From contig JALWJR010000010.1 of NCBI GenBank assembly GCA_026996985.1, positions 1 through 7,242 of the forward strand: DNA of 7,242 bases, written 5' to 3'. This stretch comes from Candidatus Kaiserbacteria bacterium. Lineage in GTDB: Bacteria > Patescibacteriota > Minisyncoccia > Phycocordibacterales > UBA2100. A program made the translations under genes and the position numbers. Positions 4,869 to 7,242 of the stretch are shown here, piece by piece. Numbering within the stretch: the first letter of the stretch is position 1; each line of letters opens with the position of its first letter. Below the pieces are notes generated by a model that did no database searches, was not told the origin of the DNA, and worked only from the letters and a program-made list of their open reading frames with translations.

Positions 4869-6401
4869 ATGAAGAAACGATTGATTTTATCATTGGTGAT
4901 CGGTCTGTTGCTTGTTTCCACACCTGTTGTGTCTGTCTTCTCAGCAGAATATAAGTTAGCAACCGAAGAGGATTGCAAACTTTTGAAAAATAACGGATTT
5001 AAACAGGAATGCATTCCCGGAAAAACCTTAATGTCCGATATTTCTCTTTCGCTTCTTGGTAGTGAGTGTCGTGTCGACGGTGAAGACCCAAAAAGTTTTT
5101 TATTAAAAAGATTAAATAATTCTTCTTCACACGTAACACAGTTAAATACCGGCTTTGCATGCTGTCTTGCGCGTTTTATAAACTCGGGAGAACAATCAGG
5201 ACACAAGATAACAATCTACTCAGGCTACAGGTCTCCTCAACGTCAAGCTCAGCTTAAGGCAACTAAAGGCAAGTGGGCGGGAAGTCCGGGAGGCTGGGTC
5301 GGAGGAGTGTGCCAGGGATCAAGACACAACTGCGGCATAGCGGCAGATTTACGATTTAACGGAGCTCGCATTGGGGCATCTCTTCAAAATTGTATGAGAA
5401 ACCCTGCTTGTAAATGGGCTCACGAAAATGCGCAAAAATTTGGGTTGTTTTTTAGATTGCTTGGCGGTTGCGGCAACAGCAGTGGAAAAATTTGTGAACC
5501 GTGGCACATTGAACCGATATCTCAATCTAAAAATACAACTTGTGTGGCATCGGGACAACAATATGTTGTGACCAGTAACCAAAATCAAGACCAAGCTACG
5601 AATAATCTGAACAATGCAATGGGTGATGCACAAAACCCGGCCGAGTTGAAACCGGAATTACAACAGCCACCCTACAGCTATAACGCAAATCTAACACCGA
5701 CTGAAGAAGTTCTACCGATATCCGAACAGGAACTGGAGGCACAAATACGAAACGCTCTACAGCAAACCTCTTTCCAACAAACGACCCGAGGGTTGTCAGA
5801 TGATAACTTGGATGCATCAAATACAGATATAGATATATTTGATCAAAATGAAAATTATACAGAAAGTTACATGAATGATTCGGATGGATACACGCAAATC
5901 GCCAACGAAAGCGAATCAGAAAATTATGAAATAGAAAACCATGCAACTGAAGGCAACCAAACAAATAACACCCCTATACCAAATAGAGTTAAGAAAACTC
6001 TGCTTAAAGCCTATATGGCCGGCGATATTCAAAAAAATCAAAATACCACTCGCCTAACTTACACTCTGCTCAACGGCACTGCAGAAGAACAAGAAAAAGC
6101 CGCACATGTATTAAAAAATATTTATATGCAAAATTTGGGAGTTTATAATCTAAATGCTTTAAAAACAGAATCATTAAATAACACACGAACAAATGAGCTT
6201 TTTAAAGCTAATACACCCGATGCAAAAACTTTCTCAAAAACCCCATGGGAGCTTATTTTCTCAACACGAAAAAGTTCAGAGACAGAGGGTATATTGAATG
6301 AAATAAATTCATTATTCAGCAACCAACAAGAGATTCAAAGAATTTCAATATGGTCTGTACTGTGGTCTAGAATAAAATCTTGGTTTTCAGGTAATTTCTA
6401 A
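4869..6401 (+). CDS. Secreted M15/VanY-like zinc D-Ala-D-Ala carboxypeptidase with long C-terminal tail
   Basis: Likely an exported peptidoglycan-trimming peptidase of the M15 (VanY/DacB-type) family. The 510-residue product starts with a signal peptide (MKKR, then hydrophobic 5-24; cleavage somewhere at 22-26). The catalytic core runs from about 90 to 217: SGYRSPQRQ (118-126, Arg121 expected to bind the substrate carboxylate), SRHNCGIAADL (151-161, zinc ligands His153 and Asp160), WAHENAQKFGLFF (183-195) and EPWHIEP (210-216, catalytic Glu210 and zinc ligand His213). All expected zinc and catalytic residues are present. Twelve Cys occur, all between 36 and 225 (36, 48, 67, 98, 99, 148, 155, 175, 181, 201, 209, 225), an even number that suggests disulfides. 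Residues 226-510 have no Cys: a low-complexity Asn/Gln/Glu/Ser region (about 235-370), a helical part (about 371-450), and a Trp-rich amphipathic end (489-510). The exact bond cut and the tail's role are unknown. Confidence 0.88.
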   Translation: MKKRLILSLVIGLLLVSTPVVSVFSAEYKLATEEDCKLLKNNGFKQECIPGKTLMSDISLSLLGSECRVDGEDPKSFLLKRLNNSSSHVTQLNTGFACCLARFINSGEQSGHKITIYSGYRSPQRQAQLKATKGKWAGSPGGWVGGVCQGSRHNCGIAADLRFNGARIGASLQNCMRNPACKWAHENAQKFGLFFRLLGGCGNSSGKICEPWHIEPISQSKNTTCVASGQQYVVTSNQNQDQATNNLNNAMGDAQNPAELKPELQQPPYSYNANLTPTEEVLPISEQELEAQIRNALQQTSFQQTTRGLSDDNLDASNTDIDIFDQNENYTESYMNDSDGYTQIANESESENYEIENHATEGNQTNNTPIPNRVKKTLLKAYMAGDIQKNQNTTRLTYTLLNGTAEEQEKAAHVLKNIYMQNLGVYNLNALKTESLNNTRTNELFKANTPDAKTFSKTPWELIFSTRKSSETEGILNEINSLFSNQQEIQRISIWSVLWSRIKSWFSGNF

Positions 6402-6416
6402 AATCTAAAATCACCT
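6389..6416. repeat. Imperfect inverted repeat across two convergent stop codons
   Basis: AGGTAATTT pairs with AAATCACCT across a 10-nt AT-rich loop; 8 of 9 pairs match on the plus strand and the ninth becomes a G-U wobble in minus-strand RNA. It spans both stop codons of the tail-to-tail genes. The stem is AT-rich and lacks a clean T run, so it is at best a weak bidirectional terminator. Confidence 0.3.
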
Positions 6417-7242
6417 AACCTCAAACCCTTCTTTTGAGTTGAGCTCGCTTTCAATCTTTGTCATTATTTCATTTACCTCCTCGTCAGTTAAAGTTTTGCT
6501 GTCAGACTGGAAAACCAAGTGATATGCATAAGATGTTTTCTTATCTTTTTCAAAAACATCAAAAAGGTCAAATCTTTTAAGCAAATCGCCTGAGTGTTTT
6601 TTTATCACTTCCTCTATCTCTGTTTTGTCTTCATCCTTTGGTATCCAAACCGCTATATCGCGCAGTACAAATGGAAATTGAGAAAAAGGTTTAAATTGAA
6701 TATTCGGCAAAATCGGCAATTTGGGATAGTCTCCCTCCGGCTTAAAATCTGCAAAAACCTCTTGCAGATCAAACTCAAGCACTTCCCCTTCCGGCTCCGG
6801 CAATGACACGGAAAACTCCTCTTCAAGTTTACGTTTTATTTCAGCAAGCGCATCTTGGGTTTTTTGTTCGCGCTTTTTCTTGGCTACAGGTCGTACAGCT
6901 ACCGCCACGTGCAAGGCTTCTTTTCCGTTTTTGTAAACCGAGCCGATTTCAAAAACTTTGAAAGAATCATAAATTCCAAACAGTGGAGCATAGGGTTCGT
7001 TTTTATCCAGCGCCTTCTTGAGAGAATATGCAATTGACTCTCTAAAGAAACTTTTATCACTTGCAAGCGCGTTTTGAAGTTTAAGCTCACCTTTATCTTC
7101 CAAAGAAGAGTTGGTGAGCTCCACAAATTCGTTTTCGATGAAAAATGCGCGCAACAGCTCGGAGACAAAATAGCTTTTCAAAACAGAGTCGTTAATTTTT
7201 TCCTTTGAAATTTCCCTAGAGGGCAAATTGTCAAACCCGTAA
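6411..7242 (-). CDS. pheT: Phenylalanyl-tRNA synthetase beta subunit (C-terminal 276 residues; 5' end outside window)
   Basis: PheT pairs with PheS (alpha2-beta2) to charge tRNA-Phe; its C-terminal FDX-ACB domain grips the tRNA anticodon region. Reading into the window edge, the frame starts YGFDNLPS, matching the conserved YGYDNIP motif just after the B5 domain. The catalytic-like core then follows, with LQNALASDKSFFRESI (visible residues 55-70, matching the family's NP-S-x-LR region) and FEIGSVYKNG (97-106). A Lys/Glu-rich stretch (about 117-142) replaces part of the core. The FDX-ACB domain occupies about 183-276: FKPFSQFPFVLRDIAVWIP, LLKRFDLFDVF, then KTLTDEEVNEI. It ends in EVR followed by TGA, as expected for the family. 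The frame has no stop through the window edge, so the real start is outside. It converges on the M15 peptidase gene with only 9 bp between stops. Confidence 0.93.
   Translation of the reverse strand, partial: YGFDNLPSREISKEKINDSVLKSYFVSELLRAFFIENEFVELTNSSLEDKGELKLQNALASDKSFFRESIAYSLKKALDKNEPYAPLFGIYDSFKVFEIGSVYKNGKEALHVAVAVRPVAKKKREQKTQDALAEIKRKLEEEFSVSLPEPEGEVLEFDLQEVFADFKPEGDYPKLPILPNIQFKPFSQFPFVLRDIAVWIPKDEDKTEIEEVIKKHSGDLLKRFDLFDVFEKDKKTSYAYHLVFQSDSKTLTDEEVNEIMTKIESELNSKEGFEVR

Noticed and set aside
4862..5206. Minus-strand open frame opposite the 5' end of the peptidase gene
   Set aside because: It is antisense to the signal peptide and core of a gene with clear catalytic motifs, and no family is recognisable.
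5818..5960. Repeated GAAAATTATA-like and AGATAT units in the peptidase tail as a tandem repeat
   Set aside because: The copies are few, imperfect and explained by Asn/Glu/Tyr-rich low-complexity coding.

Overview
The window looks like a chromosomal housekeeping segment from a bacterium of low to moderate GC, with small tight intergenic gaps. Protein style (compact, Lys/Glu-rich ribosomal proteins, an S4 without the zinc cysteines, a Cys-rich exported peptidase with a long Asn/Gln-rich tail, very short or absent leaders) fits a Patescibacteria/CPR (Parcubacteria-like) genome. That placement is inference from style, not from a search. TGA ends two genes where the protein looks complete, so the standard bacterial code is likely and the TGA=Gly code of Gracilibacteria/SR1 is unlikely.

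Layout, left to right. Positions 1-2367 hold the minus-strand 'alpha' ribosomal operon, transcribed rpmJ (L36) - rpsM (S13) - rpsK (S11) - rpsD (S4) - rpoA, with rpoA cut by the window's left edge just as its C-terminal domain begins. A promoter at 2399-2426 appears to drive it. The -35 hexamer of that promoter lies inside the 3' arm of an intrinsic terminator (2409-2441) that ends the upstream transcription unit. The predicted transcript begins exactly at a 7-bp hairpin. Positions 2448-4780 hold a second minus-strand unit: gyrB followed by a 103-residue protein of unknown function, which carries the strongest Shine-Dalgarno sequence in the window.

From 4781 to 4868 there is an 88-bp divergent spacer with back-to-back extended -10 promoters. 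Each is placed so that the transcript would start at, or one base before, the start codon. gyrB and the plus-strand gene are therefore both predicted to be leaderless. The plus-strand gene (4869-6401) encodes a secreted M15/VanY-like zinc peptidase of the cell wall with 12 cysteines in its first 225 residues and a 285-residue cysteine-free tail. It ends 9 bp from the 3' end of the convergent gene pheT (phenylalanyl-tRNA synthetase beta), of which only the C-terminal 276 codons are visible.

How they work together: the left operon makes small-subunit and large-subunit ribosomal proteins plus the RNA polymerase alpha subunit, gyrB supplies the ATPase half of DNA gyrase, and pheT charges tRNA-Phe. 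These are core information-processing genes. The exported peptidase and the 103-residue protein are the only parts with accessory character. I see no tRNA, rRNA, CRISPR array, insertion sequence or phage gene. No wholly new multi-gene system is evident. The most interesting signals are regulatory architecture (terminator-embedded promoter, +1 hairpin, paired leaderless starts) and the two poorly understood proteins.
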